A stretch of 64,000 nt of DNA from positions 6,194,001 to 6,258,000 of the forward strand of contig CP020563.1 of assembly GCA_002082585.1 (NCBI GenBank). Direction: 5' to 3'. Origin of the DNA: Kitasatospora albolonga (GTDB lineage Bacteria > Actinomycetota > Actinomycetes > Streptomycetales > Streptomycetaceae). The notes below the pieces were generated by a model. That model did not search any database and was not told the DNA's origin. It saw nothing but the letters and a program-made list of their open reading frames with translations. Below, one piece after another: positions 45,400-55,503 of this stretch (position 1 is its first letter; every line of letters starts with the position of its first letter). The position numbers and the translations under genes were made by a program.

Positions 45400-47103
45400 A
45401 TGGCCCAGGTCCAGCGCATGTCCCGATTGATGATCAAGACACTGCGCGACGACCCGGCGGACGCCGAGACGCTCAGCCACAAGCTGCTGGTCCGCGCCGG
45501 ATACGTACGCCGCAACGCGGCCGGCATCTGGTCCTGGCTGCCGCTCGGCAAGAAGGTCCTGGACAACATCTCCACCGTGGTCCGCGAGGAGATGGACGCC
45601 ATCGGCGCCCAGGAGGTCCTGCTGCCCGCCCTGCTGCCCAAGGAGCCCTACGAGGCGTCCGGCCGCTGGGAGGAGTACGGCGACCTGCTCTTCCGCCTCC
45701 AGGACCGCAAGGGCGGCGACTACCTCCTCGGCCCCACCCACGAGGAGATCTTCACCCAGACCGTCAAGGACCAGTGCACGTCCTACAAGGACCTGCCGGT
45801 GATGCTCTACCAGATCCAGACGAAGTACCGCGACGAGGCCCGCCCCCGCTCCGGCGTGCTCCGCGGCCGCGAGTTCCTGATGAAGGACTCGTACAGCTTC
45901 GACACCACCGACGAGGGCCTCGCGCACTCCTACGCCCTGCACCGGGCCGCGTACATCAAGATCTTCGAGCGCATCGGCCTCGACCACCGTGTCGTCTCCG
46001 CCGTCTCCGGCGCGATGGGCGGCTCCGCGTCCGAGGAGTTCCTGGCGCCCGCCGCCGCCGGTGAGGACACCTTCGCGGACTGCCCGAACTGCGACTACGC
46101 CGCCAACACCGAGGCCGTGACCTTCGCGCTCGCCCCGGTCGACGGCTCGGCGCACGGCGCGGTCGAGGAGCTGGACACCCCCGACACCCCGACCATCGAG
46201 ACGCTCGCCGAGCACCTGGGCGTCCCCGCCTCGGCCACCCTGAAGAACCTGCTGGTCAAGGTGGACGGCGAGATCGTGGCCGTCGGCGTCCCCGGCCACC
46301 GCGAGGTCGACCTCGGCAAGCTCGGCGAGCACCTGGCGCCCGCCGTCGTCGAGCTGGTCACCGCCGAGGACTTCGTCGGCCGCGACGACCTCGTACGCGG
46401 CTACGTCGGCCCCCAGGGCCTGGAGAAGGTCCGCTATCTGGCCGACCCCCGCGTGGCCCCCGGCACCGCCTGGATCACCGGCGCCAACAAGGAGGGCAAG
46501 CACGCGAAGAACGTCGTCGCGGGCCGTGACTTCGAGGTCGACGAGTACCTGGACGTCGTCGTGGTCGAGGAGGGCGACCCCTGCCCCAAGTGCGGTACCG
46601 GCCTCGTCCTGGACCGCGCCATCGAGATCGGCCACATCTTCCAGCTCGGCCGCAAGTACGCCGACACCTTCCAGCTCGACGTGCTGGGCCAGCAGGGCAA
46701 GCCCGTCCGCGTCACGATGGGCTCGTACGGCATCGGCGTCTCCCGCGCGGTGGCCGCCCTCGCCGAGCAGGCCGCCGACGACAAGGGCCTGTGCTGGCCC
46801 CGCGAGATCGCCCCGGCCGACGTCCACGTCGTCGCCGCGGGCAAGGCCCTCCAGACCGAGCTGGCCCTCGACGTCTCGGAGAAGCTCAACGCGGCGGGCC
46901 TGCGCGTCCTGGTCGACGACCGCCCCGGCGTCTCGCCCGGCGTGAAGTTCACCGACTCCGAGCTCATCGGCGTGCCGAAGATCCTGGTCGCGGGCCGCCG
47001 CTCCGCCGAAGGCGTCCTGGAGCTGAAGGACCGCCGCACCGGCGAGCGCGAGGAGCTCACGGTCGACGAGGCGATCGCCCGCCTCACGGCCGACCTGGCC
47101 TGA
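45400..47103 (+). CDS. proS: Prolyl-tRNA synthetase, bacterial type
   Basis: A 567-residue class II synthetase charging tRNA-Pro. Motif 1 to motif 3 are visible ([63 protein letters not shown]). An editing (INS/YbaK-like) domain occupies about 230-390, including [33 protein letters not shown]-terminal anticodon-binding domain follows. The insertion marks the bacterial architecture. Confidence 0.97.
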   Translation: MAQVQRMSRLMIKTLRDDPADAETLSHKLLVRAGYVRRNAAGIWSWLPLGKKVLDNISTVVREEMDAIGAQEVLLPALLPKEPYEASGRWEEYGDLLFRLQDRKGGDYLLGPTHEEIFTQTVKDQCTSYKDLPVMLYQIQTKYRDEARPRSGVLRGREFLMKDSYSFDTTDEGLAHSYALHRAAYIKIFERIGLDHRVVSAVSGAMGGSASEEFLAPAAAGEDTFADCPNCDYAANTEAVTFALAPVDGSAHGAVEELDTPDTPTIETLAEHLGVPASATLKNLLVKVDGEIVAVGVPGHREVDLGKLGEHLAPAVVELVTAEDFVGRDDLVRGYVGPQGLEKVRYLADPRVAPGTAWITGANKEGKHAKNVVAGRDFEVDEYLDVVVVEEGDPCPKCGTGLVLDRAIEIGHIFQLGRKYADTFQLDVLGQQGKPVRVTMGSYGIGVSRAVAALAEQAADDKGLCWPREIAPADVHVVAAGKALQTELALDVSEKLNAAGLRVLVDDRPGVSPGVKFTDSELIGVPKILVAGRRSAEGVLELKDRRTGEREELTVDEAIARLTADLA

Positions 47104-47109
47104 CCGCGT

Positions 47110-47152
47110 ACGGGAAGGGCCTCCGCGCACCGTGCGCGGAGGCCCTTCCCGT
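47110..47152. terminator. Bidirectional hairpin between convergent proS and pseudokinase genes
   Basis: Perfect 20-base arms with a 3-base loop, beginning six bases after proS. Confidence 0.88.
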
Positions 47153-47167
47153 CAGGTACGTACGCGA

Positions 47168-48085
47168 CTACAGCCAGCCCGCGAACTCCAGGTTGACCTC
47201 GCCCATCTGCCGCCGCCCCTCGGCCAGCGCCCGGGTGCCCGACTCGACCGCCCGGAACAGCGTCCAGCCGTGCAGCCGCGCCTGCTCCACCTCCAGCGAC
47301 TCCGCCAGCTTCTTGACCCGCCGCCGGGCCGTCACCGGGCCGCCCGGGGAGGCGATCAGATCCTCCGCCCGGTCCCGCACCAGCCGCGCCAGGTCGTAGG
47401 CGCGCTCGCCCACCAGCGGCTCGGGACCCACCGTCAGCCACGGCGCGCGCTCACCGGAGAGCACCTTGCTCTGCCGGAAGTTGCCGTGCAGGAGCAGGAG
47501 TTCGGGGGAGCCCGCCAGCAGTTCCGTACGGGCCGCGAGGGCCGCCTCCACCAGCGGCGCCAGCGCCGGATCGGCCTCGGCCGCCGCCCGCATCCCCGCC
47601 GTCTGCCGCCCGGTCCGCTCGGCCACGGTCTCGAAGGGGTGGCCGACGGGCGGCTCCACCCACAGCCGCCGGACCGTGCCCGCCGCCTCCAGGAGCGCCT
47701 TGGCCTCCGGCAGCGACCGCAGCGACACCTCGTGGTGCAGCCGCTCCAGCAGCAGCGCCCCCGACGCCTCGGACTCCGGCGCGTCCAGCAGCTTCACCGC
47801 GCCCCAGCCGTTCCAGTGCGCCAGCGCCGCCCGCTCCCGCTCCGGTTCGGCGCCCGGCGGGGCGATCTTCAGCGCGGCCGGGGTCCCGTCGGCCCGCCGG
47901 ACCAGGAGCACCAGGGCGCTGCGCCCGCCCGGGGCGGCCACCCGCTCCACGGCGAGGTCCGGCCCGGCGGCGCCGACGGCCCGTTCGGTGAGCGCGGGGA
48001 GCCGTTCCAGCCAGTCGGCCGCGGCTTCGTCCCCGTACATCTCGCCGAGCGCGCGCACCAGGCGCTGCGGCGGTTCGAAACCCAT
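47168..48085 (-). CDS. APH-fold phosphotransferase-like protein, probable pseudokinase
   Basis: A 305-residue aminoglycoside phosphotransferase/homoserine-kinase-fold protein (APH(6)-like): N-lobe with ATP-lysine region PAALKIAPPG and C-lobe. The catalytic loop, normally HGD(L/F)H..N, reads HGNFRQSKVL with N202 in place of the catalytic Asp; the metal-binding (I)DP(K)P motif reads TVGPEPL, so that Asp is also replaced. Loss of both acidic residues argues against phosphotransfer. The remaining APH landmarks (LVGERAYDLARLVRD, RRVKKLAESLEV) are well preserved, suggesting selection for a non-catalytic function. Confidence 0.82.
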   Translation of the reverse strand: MGFEPPQRLVRALGEMYGDEAAADWLERLPALTERAVGAAGPDLAVERVAAPGGRSALVLLVRRADGTPAALKIAPPGAEPERERAALAHWNGWGAVKLLDAPESEASGALLLERLHHEVSLRSLPEAKALLEAAGTVRRLWVEPPVGHPFETVAERTGRQTAGMRAAAEADPALAPLVEAALAARTELLAGSPELLLLHGNFRQSKVLSGERAPWLTVGPEPLVGERAYDLARLVRDRAEDLIASPGGPVTARRRVKKLAESLEVEQARLHGWTLFRAVESGTRALAEGRRQMGEVNLEFAGWL

Positions 48086-48113
48086 ACGTCCGTTGTTCCC
48101 TTTCCGTCCTTCG

Positions 48114-48626
48114 TCAGCCCGTGCCGTCGGCTCCCGCGGCCTCCACCGGGCTCGTCCGCTCGGCCGGACCGGCGCTCGCGGCCCGCTCGGCGAGCCCCGG
48201 AAACACTACGTTGCCGCCCCGCCAGCGGGCCGCCCGCACGGCGGCCTCCCTCAGTGCGCCCGCCGCGTCGGCGCGCGCGGGCCCCTCGGTGGCCCGGACG
48301 AGATCGGAGTAGACGCCCGCCACCCGGTCCTCCAGGACGGCGGCGAGACGTACGGCCGACACGGCGTCGGTAACCGCGAAGGGCAGAGCGTACGCGGCGT
48401 CGGCGGCGACCGGCGCACCGCCCAGGTCACGCACGGTGCGCATCAGCGCGTCCCGGCGCGCGCGGTGGCCGTCGTACGCCGCGTTCGCCTCGGTGCGCCG
48501 CTTCCCGGGGACCCGGCCGCCGAGCACCCCGTACCCGTAGACCGCCGCGTGCTCGGCGGCCAGCGCGGCCTGGGCGGCGGTGAGGGCGGGGGAGGAGGGT
48601 CCGTCCTCAGAGCGAAGGGTGATCAC
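48114..48626 (-). CDS. Ferritin-like DUF4439 domain protein
   Basis: A 170-residue four-helix-bundle protein of the ferritin-like DUF4439 family. The first helix carries AALAAEHAAVYGYGVLGGR; a second contains RRTEANAAYDGHRARRDALM. Some typical ferritin Glu and His positions are present (AEHAAVYGY, GHRARRD), but whether metal is bound is uncertain. Start GTG 48626 overlaps the stop of the lipoprotein gene (GTGA), so the two are translationally coupled. Confidence 0.8.
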   Translation of the reverse strand: MITLRSEDGPSSPALTAAQAALAAEHAAVYGYGVLGGRVPGKRRTEANAAYDGHRARRDALMRTVRDLGGAPVAADAAYALPFAVTDAVSAVRLAAVLEDRVAGVYSDLVRATEGPARADAAGALREAAVRAARWRGGNVVFPGLAERAASAGPAERTSPVEAAGADGTG

Positions 48627-49138
48627 GGGGTCTCCTTGGCCAGCTCGGTCAGCAGGTACGCGTGCGCCGCCGCTGCCGCCGCCACCGAGGCCAGCAGCCG
48701 GGCCAGCTCCGGTTCGGCGGTGAGCAGGGCCTCGGTGTGGGCGTCGGCCCTGCGGCGCTCGGCGGCGGCCAGCTCCTTCACCGCGGCCCTCGGGTCGGTG
48801 GACACCGGACCCGGCGCGGGCGGGACGGTCGCTTTTCCGCCAGCTGCCGACAGGGCCCTGGTGTGCTCCCGTACGGCCGCCCGCAGGGGCGCCAGGCCCG
48901 CTGCGAGCGCCGGATGGGCCTCGGCGGCCAGATCGTAGTGGGCGAGCGTCAGGGCGGCCGTGTGCGCCTCGGCCGTCCTCAGCTTCCGCTCGGCCCGGAC
49001 CGCCTCGGCGTCGGCGCGCACGGGCCGGTCCCGGTCCGTGCTCTTCTCGTCGCCGCCGCAGCCGGTCAGCACCGCACCCAGTGCGAGAGCCCCCGTGGCG
49101 GTGAGCGCTCCCCTGCGGGTCGTCCCCGTGCTCCGCAC
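48623..49138 (-). CDS. Tat-exported lipoprotein, helical
   Basis: A 171-residue protein. The N-terminus RRGALTATGALALGAVLTGCGG contains a twin-arginine motif and lipobox with lipidated C27. The mature part is alanine-rich and alpha-helical with several His (ALTLAHYDLAAEAHPALA, EHTRALS), possibly a degenerate four-helix bundle like its coupled neighbour. GAAGGAG before the GTG at 49138 is a strong ribosome binding site. Its pairing with a DUF4439 gene is common in streptomycetes; function unknown. Confidence 0.78.
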   Translation of the reverse strand: MRSTGTTRRGALTATGALALGAVLTGCGGDEKSTDRDRPVRADAEAVRAERKLRTAEAHTAALTLAHYDLAAEAHPALAAGLAPLRAAVREHTRALSAAGGKATVPPAPGPVSTDPRAAVKELAAAERRRADAHTEALLTAEPELARLLASVAAAAAAHAYLLTELAKETP

Positions 49139-49315
49139 GTTTCTCCTTCGGGCCGGGGACCGATCCTGACAGGATCTGTCCAGAAGTGATCACCGCAGGC
49201 GAGCGTACCCGCGGTGACAGGGCAGGCGGACGGCAACACCCCTGGCGACCGGATACCCTTTGACCTGACACACGACGATCCCCACAACAGCACACGCGGC
49301 CGAGGAGTCACCCGG
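49139..49315. promoter_or_regulatory. Divergent promoter region for the rimP-nusA-infB operon
   Basis: A 177-base gap separates the lipoprotein and rimP genes. A small inverted repeat (GATCC-n5-GGATC) stands at 49162-49176. GAGGAG ends the gap before rimP. No -10/-35 pair is assigned. Confidence 0.4.
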
Positions 49316-49819
49316 ATGAGCACCACCCAGAGCGAGAGGCTGCGCGGGCTGCTGGAACCGCTCGTCAGCGCGCAGCAGCTGGACCTCGAGGAGATCGAGG
49401 TGTCCCGGGCAGGCCGCCGCGGGGTGCTGCGGGTCATTGTGGACTCCGACGAGGGCGTGGAGCTGGACACCTGCGCGGAGCTGAGCCGCGCGATCTCCCA
49501 GAAGCTGGACGAGACCGACGTGATGGGCGAGGGCGAGTACGTCCTCGAAGTCAGCTCCCCCGGCGCCGAGCGCCCCCTCTCCGAGCCCCGGCACTACGTC
49601 CGCGCCACCGGCCGGCTGGCCAGGTTCCACCTCGCCGCCGACGGCTCCGGGGAGCTGGTCGCCCGCATCCTCTCCGTCGACGAGGACGGGCTCGACCTCG
49701 AAGTGCCCGGAGTCAAGGGCCGCAAGCCCACATCCCGCCGCCTCGCCTTCGACGAGATCGCCAGGGCGCGCGTGGAGATCGAATTCAACCGCAAGGACAA
49801 GAAGGAAGAGGAGGCGTAG
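49316..49819 (+). CDS. rimP: Ribosome maturation factor RimP
   Basis: A 167-residue protein assisting 30S subunit assembly. The N-terminal alpha/beta domain ([35 protein letters not shown]) and the [15 protein letters not shown] hinge into the C-terminal SH3-like barrel are diagnostic. First gene of the translation operon; nusA starts two bases after its stop. GAGGAG supports the ATG at 49316. Confidence 0.95.
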   Translation: MSTTQSERLRGLLEPLVSAQQLDLEEIEVSRAGRRGVLRVIVDSDEGVELDTCAELSRAISQKLDETDVMGEGEYVLEVSSPGAERPLSEPRHYVRATGRLARFHLAADGSGELVARILSVDEDGLDLEVPGVKGRKPTSRRLAFDEIARARVEIEFNRKDKKEEEA

Positions 49820-49821
49820 CC

Positions 49822-50862
49822 GTGGACATCGATGTGAAGCTTCTGAAGGGCTTGGCGCAGGACAAGGAGATCCCCTTCGACGTGCTCGTCGCGGCGATCG
49901 AGTCGGCCCTCCTCATCGCGTACCACCGCACCGAGGGCAGCCACCGCCGGGCGCGCGTGAAGCTCGACGAGAACGGCCACGTCACCGTGTGGGCCAAGGA
50001 GGACCCGGCCGACCTCGAGGAGGGCCAGGAGCCCGAGGAGTTCGACGACACCCCCTCCGGGTTCGGCCGGATCGCCGCGACCACCGCCAAGCAGGTCATC
50101 CTGCAGCGGCTGCGCGACGCCGAGGACGACAAGACCTTCGGGGAGTACGCGGGCCACGAGGGCGATGTCGTCACCGGCGTCGTCCAGCAGGGCAAGGACC
50201 CCAAGAACGTCCTGGTCGACATCGGCAAGATGGAAGCCATGCTGCCGGTCCAGGAGCAGGTCCCGGGCGAGGAGTACACCCACGGCCTGCGTCTGCGTAC
50301 GTATGTCGTACGGGTCGCCAAGGGCGTGCGCGGCCCCTCCGTGACGCTCTCGCGCACCCACCCGAACCTGGTGAAGAAGCTCTTCGCCCTGGAGGTCCCC
50401 GAGATCGCGGACGGCTCCGTGGTCATCGAGGCCATCGCCCGCGAGGCCGGTCACCGCACCAAGATCGCGGTCCGCTCCACCCGTTCGGGCCTGAACGCCA
50501 AGGGCGCCTGCATCGGCCCGATGGGCGGCCGGGTGCGCAACGTCATGGCCGAGCTGCACGGCGAGAAGATCGACATCGTGGACTGGTCGGACGACCCGGC
50601 CGAGATGGTCGCCAACGCGCTCTCGCCCGCCCGGGTGAGCAAGGTCGAGGTCGTCGACCTCGGCGCCCGCTCCGCCCGGGTCACCGTGCCGGACTACCAG
50701 CTGTCGCTGGCGATCGGCAAGGAGGGCCAGAACGCCCGCCTCGCCGCCCGGCTCACCGGCTGGCGCATCGACATCCGGCCGGACACCGAGACGGACGAGG
50801 AGCGCGAGAACGCCGACCGCGAGCGGGCCGAGCGGGCCCGGGAGCGCTCGGAAAGGCGTTGA
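49822..50862 (+). CDS. nusA: Transcription termination/antitermination protein NusA
   Basis: A 346-residue NusA: N-terminal RNA polymerase-binding domain, S1 domain (near 105-170), then two KH domains including [29 protein letters not shown] and [19 protein letters not shown]. It lacks the C-terminal acidic repeats of proteobacteria, as usual in actinomycetes, and ends in an Arg/Glu-rich tail. GTG start at 49822 with GAGGAGG inside the rimP end indicates coupled translation. Confidence 0.97.
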   Translation: MDIDVKLLKGLAQDKEIPFDVLVAAIESALLIAYHRTEGSHRRARVKLDENGHVTVWAKEDPADLEEGQEPEEFDDTPSGFGRIAATTAKQVILQRLRDAEDDKTFGEYAGHEGDVVTGVVQQGKDPKNVLVDIGKMEAMLPVQEQVPGEEYTHGLRLRTYVVRVAKGVRGPSVTLSRTHPNLVKKLFALEVPEIADGSVVIEAIAREAGHRTKIAVRSTRSGLNAKGACIGPMGGRVRNVMAELHGEKIDIVDWSDDPAEMVANALSPARVSKVEVVDLGARSARVTVPDYQLSLAIGKEGQNARLAARLTGWRIDIRPDTETDEERENADRERAERARERSERR

Positions 50863-50975
50863 CCCGGAGCCGCTCCAGGGAATAGATCTTGGCCGTACGA
50901 CGCTGAGATCACGACAACATCCGTTCGATTTTTGCCCCAAAGGGGTGAGGTCGGTACGGGGAGGTAGACTTAACC

Positions 50976-51254
50976 GTGTCTGGCCGGACGCAAGCCCGCG
51001 CTTGCCCCGAGCGAACCTGTGTGGGTTGCCGGGAGCGAGTGGCCAAGAGCGAGCTGCTGCGCATCGTGGTGGACGAGGGCGCCTGCGCCCCTGATCCACG
51101 CGGTACGCTGCCCGGCCGGGGTGCTTATGTGCACCCCACCCCTGTCTGTCTCGACCTGGCGGTTCGCCGCCGGGCGTTCCCCCGGGCCTTCAAGGCGAAG
51201 GGGCCGTTCGACACCGCGGCACTCACGCGGTTCGTCGAGCGGGTGACACCGTAA
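50976..51254 (+). CDS. ylxR: YlxR (RnpM) family RNA-binding protein
   Basis: A 92-residue basic protein of the YlxR/DUF448 family. The CVGCRERV...ELLRIVV core, GRGAYVHP and the C-terminal RRRAFPRAF are typical. Homologues bind RNase P RNA or act as nucleoid-associated regulators. Located between nusA and infB as in most bacteria; GTG start with GGGGAGG upstream. Confidence 0.9.
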   Translation: MSGRTQARACPERTCVGCRERVAKSELLRIVVDEGACAPDPRGTLPGRGAYVHPTPVCLDLAVRRRAFPRAFKAKGPFDTAALTRFVERVTP

Positions 51255-51327
51255 GAAAGCGCAAGTGAACGGCACGGGACCCCGTGCGGTCAGGTACCTC
51301 GCGAGTTGGAAGTAGGTCGAGATTGCG

Positions 51328-51370
51328 ATGAGCACTCGATGAGTACGCGATGAGTACGCCCATGAAGTAG
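51328..51370 (+). promoter_or_regulatory. Three chained mini-ORFs in the infB leader
   Basis: Three ATG-started reading frames follow one another on an 11-base repeat: MSTR-stop (51328-51342), MSTR-stop (51339-51353) and MSTPMK-stop (51350-51370). Each junction overlaps by ATGA, the signal for termination-reinitiation. No strong ribosome binding site precedes the first. They end 38 bases before the infB start. Leader-peptide or ribosome-handover control of infB is an inference. Confidence 0.55.
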
Positions 51371-51374
51371 CGAC

Positions 51375-51395
51375 GGTCCGGCGGTAACCCGGACC
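51375..51395 (+). promoter_or_regulatory. Short hairpin just upstream of the infB ribosome binding site
   Basis: GGTCCGG pairs with CCGGACC around a 7-base loop, directly followed by TAAAAGGAG, the infB ribosome binding site. A stem ending five bases before the Shine-Dalgarno could influence initiation, or act as a weak attenuator with the mini-ORFs. Confidence 0.5.
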
Positions 51396-51408
51396 TAAAA
51401 GGAGCGAA

Positions 51409-54400
51409 GTGGCTAAGGTCCGGGTATACGAACTCGCCAAGGAGTTCGGCGTCGAGAGCAAGGTCGTCATGGCCAAGCTCCAAGAACTCGGTGAATTCGT
51501 CCGTTCGGCGTCCTCGACGATCGAGGCGCCGGTTGTGCGCAAGTTGACCGACGCACTGCAGGGACCCGGCGGCAACGCCGGAAAGTCCGCTGCCAAGCCG
51601 GGCGCGCCCCGCAAGGCGACGCCCGCGAAGCCCGCAGCGCCCTCCCCGGCCGCTGCGGCACGTCCCGCTGCCCCGAAGCCCGGCGCACCGGCCCCCAAGC
51701 CGGCCGCTGCCGAGGCCCCGGAGACCAGCACCCCCGCGGCGCCCTCCGCGCCGTCGGCGGGCCCCCGTCCGGGCCCGAAGCCCGCGCCGAAGGCGGCCCC
51801 GGTGACCCCGGTCCCGGCCGCCGAGTTCTCGGCTCCGGCTCCGGCCCCCGAGCGTCCGGCCGCCCCGCGGCCCACGGGCGCAACCCCCGGCCCGCGTCCC
51901 ACCCCCGCCCGTCCGGCTCCGGCCGGCGGCCAGCGCGACGGTGGAGCGCGTGACGGCGGCCAGCGCGGTGGCGAGCGTGGCGGCGACCGCCCCGCACGTC
52001 CCGCCGGTCAGGGCGCCCCGCGCCCCGGCGGCGCCCGTCCGGCCGGTCCCCGTCCGGGCAACAACCCCTTCACCTCCGGCGGTTCCACCGGCATGGCGCG
52101 CCCCTCGGCGCCCCGTCCCGGCGGTGCCCCGCGCCCCGGTGGCGGCCAGGAGCGCCCCGGCGCCCCGCGTCCCCAGGGCGGCCCCGGCGGCGCCCCGCGT
52201 CCGCAGGGCGGTCAGGGTCAGGGCGGTGCCCGTCCCACTCCGGGCGGCATGCCCCGCCCGCAGGCTCCGCGTCCCGGCGGCGGCCCCGCCGGTAACCGCC
52301 CCAACCCGGGCATGATGCCGCAGCGTCCCGCTGCCGGACCGCGCCCCGGTCCCGGCGGTGGCGGCCGTGGCCCCGGTGCCGGCGGTCGTCCCGGCGGCGG
52401 TGCCGGTCGTCCCGGTGGCGGCGGCGGCTTCGCCGGTCGTCCCGGTGGCGGCGGTGGCGGCGGCTTCGCAGGCCGTCCGGCCGGTCCCGGCGGTGGCGGC
52501 GGCGGTGCCGGTCGTCCCGGTGGCGGCGGCGGCTTCGGCGGCCGTCCCGGCTTCGGCGGTCGTCCGGGTGGTCCCGGCGGCCGCGGTGGCACGCAGGGTG
52601 CGTTCGGCCGTCCCGGCGGTCCGGCGCGTCGTGGCCGCAAGTCGAAGCGGCAGAGGCGCCAGGAGTACGAGGCCATGCAGGCCCCGTCCGTCGGCGGCGT
52701 GATGCTGCCCCGCGGCAACGGACAGGCCGTCCGGCTGTCGCGCGGTGCCTCCCTCACCGACTTCGCGGAGAAGATCAACGCCAACCCGGCGTCGCTCGTC
52801 GCCGTGATGATGAACCTCGGCGAGATGGTCACGGCCACGCAGTCGGTCTCCGACGAGACGCTGAAGCTCCTCGCCGAGGAGATGAACTACGTCCTGGAGA
52901 TCGTCAGCCCGGAGGAGGAGGACCGCGAGCTGCTCGAGTCCTTCGACATCGAGTTCGGCGAGGACGAGGGCGGCGAAGAGGCACTGGTCTCCCGTCCGCC
53001 GGTCGTGACCGTCATGGGTCACGTCGACCACGGTAAGACCCGGCTCCTCGACGCGATCCGCAAGACCAACGTGGTCGCGGGCGAGGCCGGTGGCATCACC
53101 CAGCACATCGGTGCCTACCAGGTCACGACGGACGTCAACGACGAAGAGCGCAAGATCACCTTCATCGACACCCCGGGTCACGAGGCGTTCACCGCCATGC
53201 GTGCTCGTGGTGCGAAGTCGACCGACATCGCGATCCTCGTGGTGGCGGCCAACGACGGTGTGATGCCCCAGACGATCGAGGCGCTGAACCACGCCAAGGC
53301 GGCCGAGGTGCCGATCGTGGTCGCGGTCAACAAGATCGACGTCGAGGGCGCCGACCCGACCAAGGTGCGCGGTCAGCTCACCGAGTTCGGTCTGGTGGCC
53401 GAGGAGTACGGCGGCGACACCATGTTCGTCGACATCTCCGCCAAGCAGGGCCTCAACATCGAGGCGCTCCTGGAGGCCGTCGTCCTCACCGCCGACGCCT
53501 CGCTCGACCTGCGGGCCAACCCGAACCAGGACGCGCAGGGTATTGCGATCGAGTCCCACCTCGACCGCGGTCGCGGTGCCGTCTCGACCGTCCTGGTCCA
53601 GCGCGGAACGCTGCGCATCGGCGACACGATGGTCGTGGGCGACGCCTACGGCCGGGTGCGCGCCATGCTCGACGACAACGGTCAGAACGTGCAGGAAGCG
53701 GGTCCCTCGACCCCCGTCCTGGTGCTCGGTCTCACCAACGTCCCGGGCGCAGGCGACAACTTCCTGGTCGTCGACGAGGACCGTACGGCCCGTCAGATCG
53801 CCGAGAAGCGTGCCGCCCGCGAGCGCAACGCCAACTTCGCCCGCAAGGGTGTCCGGTTCTCCCTGGAGAACCTGGACGAGGCGCTCAAGGCCGGTCTGGT
53901 CCAGGAGCTCAACCTCATCATCAAGGGCGACGCGTCCGGTTCGGTGGAGGCTCTCGAGTCCTCGCTGCTCCAGCTCGACGTCGGTGAAGAGGTCGACATC
54001 CGGGTCCTGCACCGTGGTGTGGGTGCGGTCACCGAGTCGGACATCAACCTGGCGACCGGTTCCGACGCCATCGTGATCGGCTTCAACGTGCGCGCCGCAG
54101 GGCGTGCCGAGCAGATGGCCGAGCGCGAGGGCGTGGACGTCCGGTACTACTCGGTCATCTACCAGGCGATCGAAGAGATCGAAGCGGCCCTCAAGGGCAT
54201 GCTCAAGCCGGAGTACGAAGAGGTCGAGCTCGGTACGGCGGAGATCCGCGAGATCTTCCGCTCGTCCAAGCTGGGCAACATCGCCGGTGTGCTGGTCCGC
54301 TCCGGCGAGGTCAAGCGCAACACCAAGGCGCGCCTGCTGCGCGATGGCAAGGTCATCGCGGAGAACCTCAACATCTCCGGTCTGCGCCGCTTCAAGGACG

Positions 54401-54516
54401 ACGTCACCGAGATCCGCGAAGGCTTCGAGGGCGGTATCAACCTCGGAAACTTCAACGACATCAAGATCGACGACGTCATCGCGACGTACGAGATGCGCGA
54501 GAAGCCGCGAGGCTGA
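51409..54516 (+). CDS. infB: Translation initiation factor IF-2
   Basis: A 1035-residue GTPase that positions initiator tRNA on the 30S subunit. Residues 1-50 form an IF2-N domain ([26 protein letters not shown]); about 55-420 is a low-complexity Ala/Pro then Gly/Arg/Pro linker; a second IF2-N domain and the G domain follow (GHVDHGKT at 537-544, [12 protein letters not shown]). C-terminal beta-barrel and tRNA-binding domains complete it. The long linker is typical of actinomycetes. GTG start with AAAAGGAG. Confidence 0.97.
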   Translation: MAKVRVYELAKEFGVESKVVMAKLQELGEFVRSASSTIEAPVVRKLTDALQGPGGNAGKSAAKPGAPRKATPAKPAAPSPAAAARPAAPKPGAPAPKPAAAEAPETSTPAAPSAPSAGPRPGPKPAPKAAPVTPVPAAEFSAPAPAPERPAAPRPTGATPGPRPTPARPAPAGGQRDGGARDGGQRGGERGGDRPARPAGQGAPRPGGARPAGPRPGNNPFTSGGSTGMARPSAPRPGGAPRPGGGQERPGAPRPQGGPGGAPRPQGGQGQGGARPTPGGMPRPQAPRPGGGPAGNRPNPGMMPQRPAAGPRPGPGGGGRGPGAGGRPGGGAGRPGGGGGFAGRPGGGGGGGFAGRPAGPGGGGGGAGRPGGGGGFGGRPGFGGRPGGPGGRGGTQGAFGRPGGPARRGRKSKRQRRQEYEAMQAPSVGGVMLPRGNGQAVRLSRGASLTDFAEKINANPASLVAVMMNLGEMVTATQSVSDETLKLLAEEMNYVLEIVSPEEEDRELLESFDIEFGEDEGGEEALVSRPPVVTVMGHVDHGKTRLLDAIRKTNVVAGEAGGITQHIGAYQVTTDVNDEERKITFIDTPGHEAFTAMRARGAKSTDIAILVVAANDGVMPQTIEALNHAKAAEVPIVVAVNKIDVEGADPTKVRGQLTEFGLVAEEYGGDTMFVDISAKQGLNIEALLEAVVLTADASLDLRANPNQDAQGIAIESHLDRGRGAVSTVLVQRGTLRIGDTMVVGDAYGRVRAMLDDNGQNVQEAGPSTPVLVLGLTNVPGAGDNFLVVDEDRTARQIAEKRAARERNANFARKGVRFSLENLDEALKAGLVQELNLIIKGDASGSVEALESSLLQLDVGEEVDIRVLHRGVGAVTESDINLATGSDAIVIGFNVRAAGRAEQMAEREGVDVRYYSVIYQAIEEIEAALKGMLKPEYEEVELGTAEIREIFRSSKLGNIAGVLVRSGEVKRNTKARLLRDGKVIAENLNISGLRRFKDDVTEIREGFEGGINLGNFNDIKIDDVIATYEMREKPRG
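52060..52640 (+). repeat. Gly/Arg/Pro repeat region within infB
   Basis: The coding sequence repeats units translating to [10 protein letters not shown] and GRPGG variants many times, with matching DNA repeats of GGTCGTCCCGGTGGCGGC type. This block is prone to slippage and length variation; it remains in frame here. Confidence 0.85.
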
Positions 54517-54575
54517 TCCGCAGGGTTCGAGGAGCGTTCCGGGGGACCATCCCCCGGTCCGCTCCCACCACGGTC

Positions 54576-54615
54576 GGGGCCGGTCGACGGGTCGTAATTT
54601 CCGTCGATCGGCCCC
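54576..54615 (+). terminator. Hairpin after infB
   Basis: Fifteen-base arms with one G-U pair and a 10-base loop, 60 bases after the infB stop, likely reducing readthrough into ylxP-rbfA-truB. Confidence 0.65.
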
Positions 54616-54695
54616 GGCCGTTCCGGTACGGTTCTGCTGTCCCCGCCAAGCTCTGGCGGGGCACGAACCCGAACCGGCGGGACATCCGGACACAC

Positions 54696-54989
54696 ATGTA
54701 TGTGGGGACCCTGTCCTTCGATCTGCTCCTCGGCGACGTACGGTCGTTGAAGGAGAAACGCTCCGTCGTCCGTCCGATCGTCGCCGAACTCCAGCGCAAG
54801 TACGCGGTGAGTGCGGCGGAGACGGGCGGGCAGGATCTCCACCGCAGGGCCGAGATCGGCCTCGCCGTGGTCTCCGGTGACACCGGACATCTGACGGACG
54901 TGCTGGACCGGTGCGAGCGGCTGGTCGCCGCCCGCCCCGAGGTGGAGCTGCTGTCGGTGAGACGGCGGCTGCACAGTGACGAAGACTGA
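54696..54989 (+). CDS. ylxP: DUF503 (YlxP-like) protein
   Basis: A 97-residue protein with the DUF503 ferredoxin-like pattern: [51 protein letters not shown]. The family is fixed between infB and rbfA and is linked to ribosome function, but its exact role is unknown. Its final codons precede the rbfA start. Confidence 0.9.
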   Translation: MYVGTLSFDLLLGDVRSLKEKRSVVRPIVAELQRKYAVSAAETGGQDLHRRAEIGLAVVSGDTGHLTDVLDRCERLVAARPEVELLSVRRRLHSDED

Positions 54990-55026
54990 CACGCAAGCGA
55001 ACACCAGAAGGAAGAGTGACGGACCG

Positions 55027-55503
55027 GTGACCGACAACGCGCGGGCCCGCAAGCTGGCCGATCGCATCCAGGTCGTGGTCGCGGAGACCCTGGACCGGCG
55101 AATCAAAGATCCGCGGCTGGGATTCGTGACGATCACGGACGCCCGGGTCACCGGCGACCTGCGGGAGGCCACGGTCTTCTACACGGTCTACGGCGACGAC
55201 GAGGAGCGCGCGGCCTCCGCCGCCGCGCTGGAGAGCGCCAAGGGCGTGCTCCGCTCCGAGGTCGGCCGGCAGACCGGGGTCCGGTTCACGCCGACCCTGG
55301 CCTTCGTCCCGGACGCCCTCCCGGACAACGCCCGCACCATCGAGGACCTCCTCGACAAGGCGCGCGCCAAGGACGCGCAGGTGCGCGAGGTCTCCACGGG
55401 CGCGACGTACGCCGGGGACGCCGACCCGTACCGCAAGCCCGAGGACGACGAGAACGAGACCGACGGACCCTCCGAGAAGAACGAGGGCCCGGCCTCCGCA
55501 TGA
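55027..55503 (+). CDS. rbfA: 30S ribosome-binding factor RbfA
   Basis: A 158-residue KH-fold assembly factor for 16S rRNA 5'-end maturation. The core ([50 protein letters not shown]) is complete; the C-terminal 45 residues are acidic and disordered. GTG at 55027 (VTDNARARK) begins homology; an earlier GTG at 54976, inside ylxP, would add 17 residues. The stop overlaps truB by ATGA. Confidence 0.92.
   Translation: MTDNARARKLADRIQVVVAETLDRRIKDPRLGFVTITDARVTGDLREATVFYTVYGDDEERAASAAALESAKGVLRSEVGRQTGVRFTPTLAFVPDALPDNARTIEDLLDKARAKDAQVREVSTGATYAGDADPYRKPEDDENETDGPSEKNEGPASA

Noticed and set aside
52060..52640. Repeat block in infB as a CRISPR-like or mobile repeat
   Set aside because: Repeats are in-frame coding units of the IF-2 linker, with no unique spacers.
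51223..54996. A very long open frame antisense to infB (over 1200 codons)
   Set aside because: It mirrors infB codons; in very GC-rich DNA the reverse frame lacks TTA/CTA/TCA-derived stops. Its composition is low complexity with no domain.
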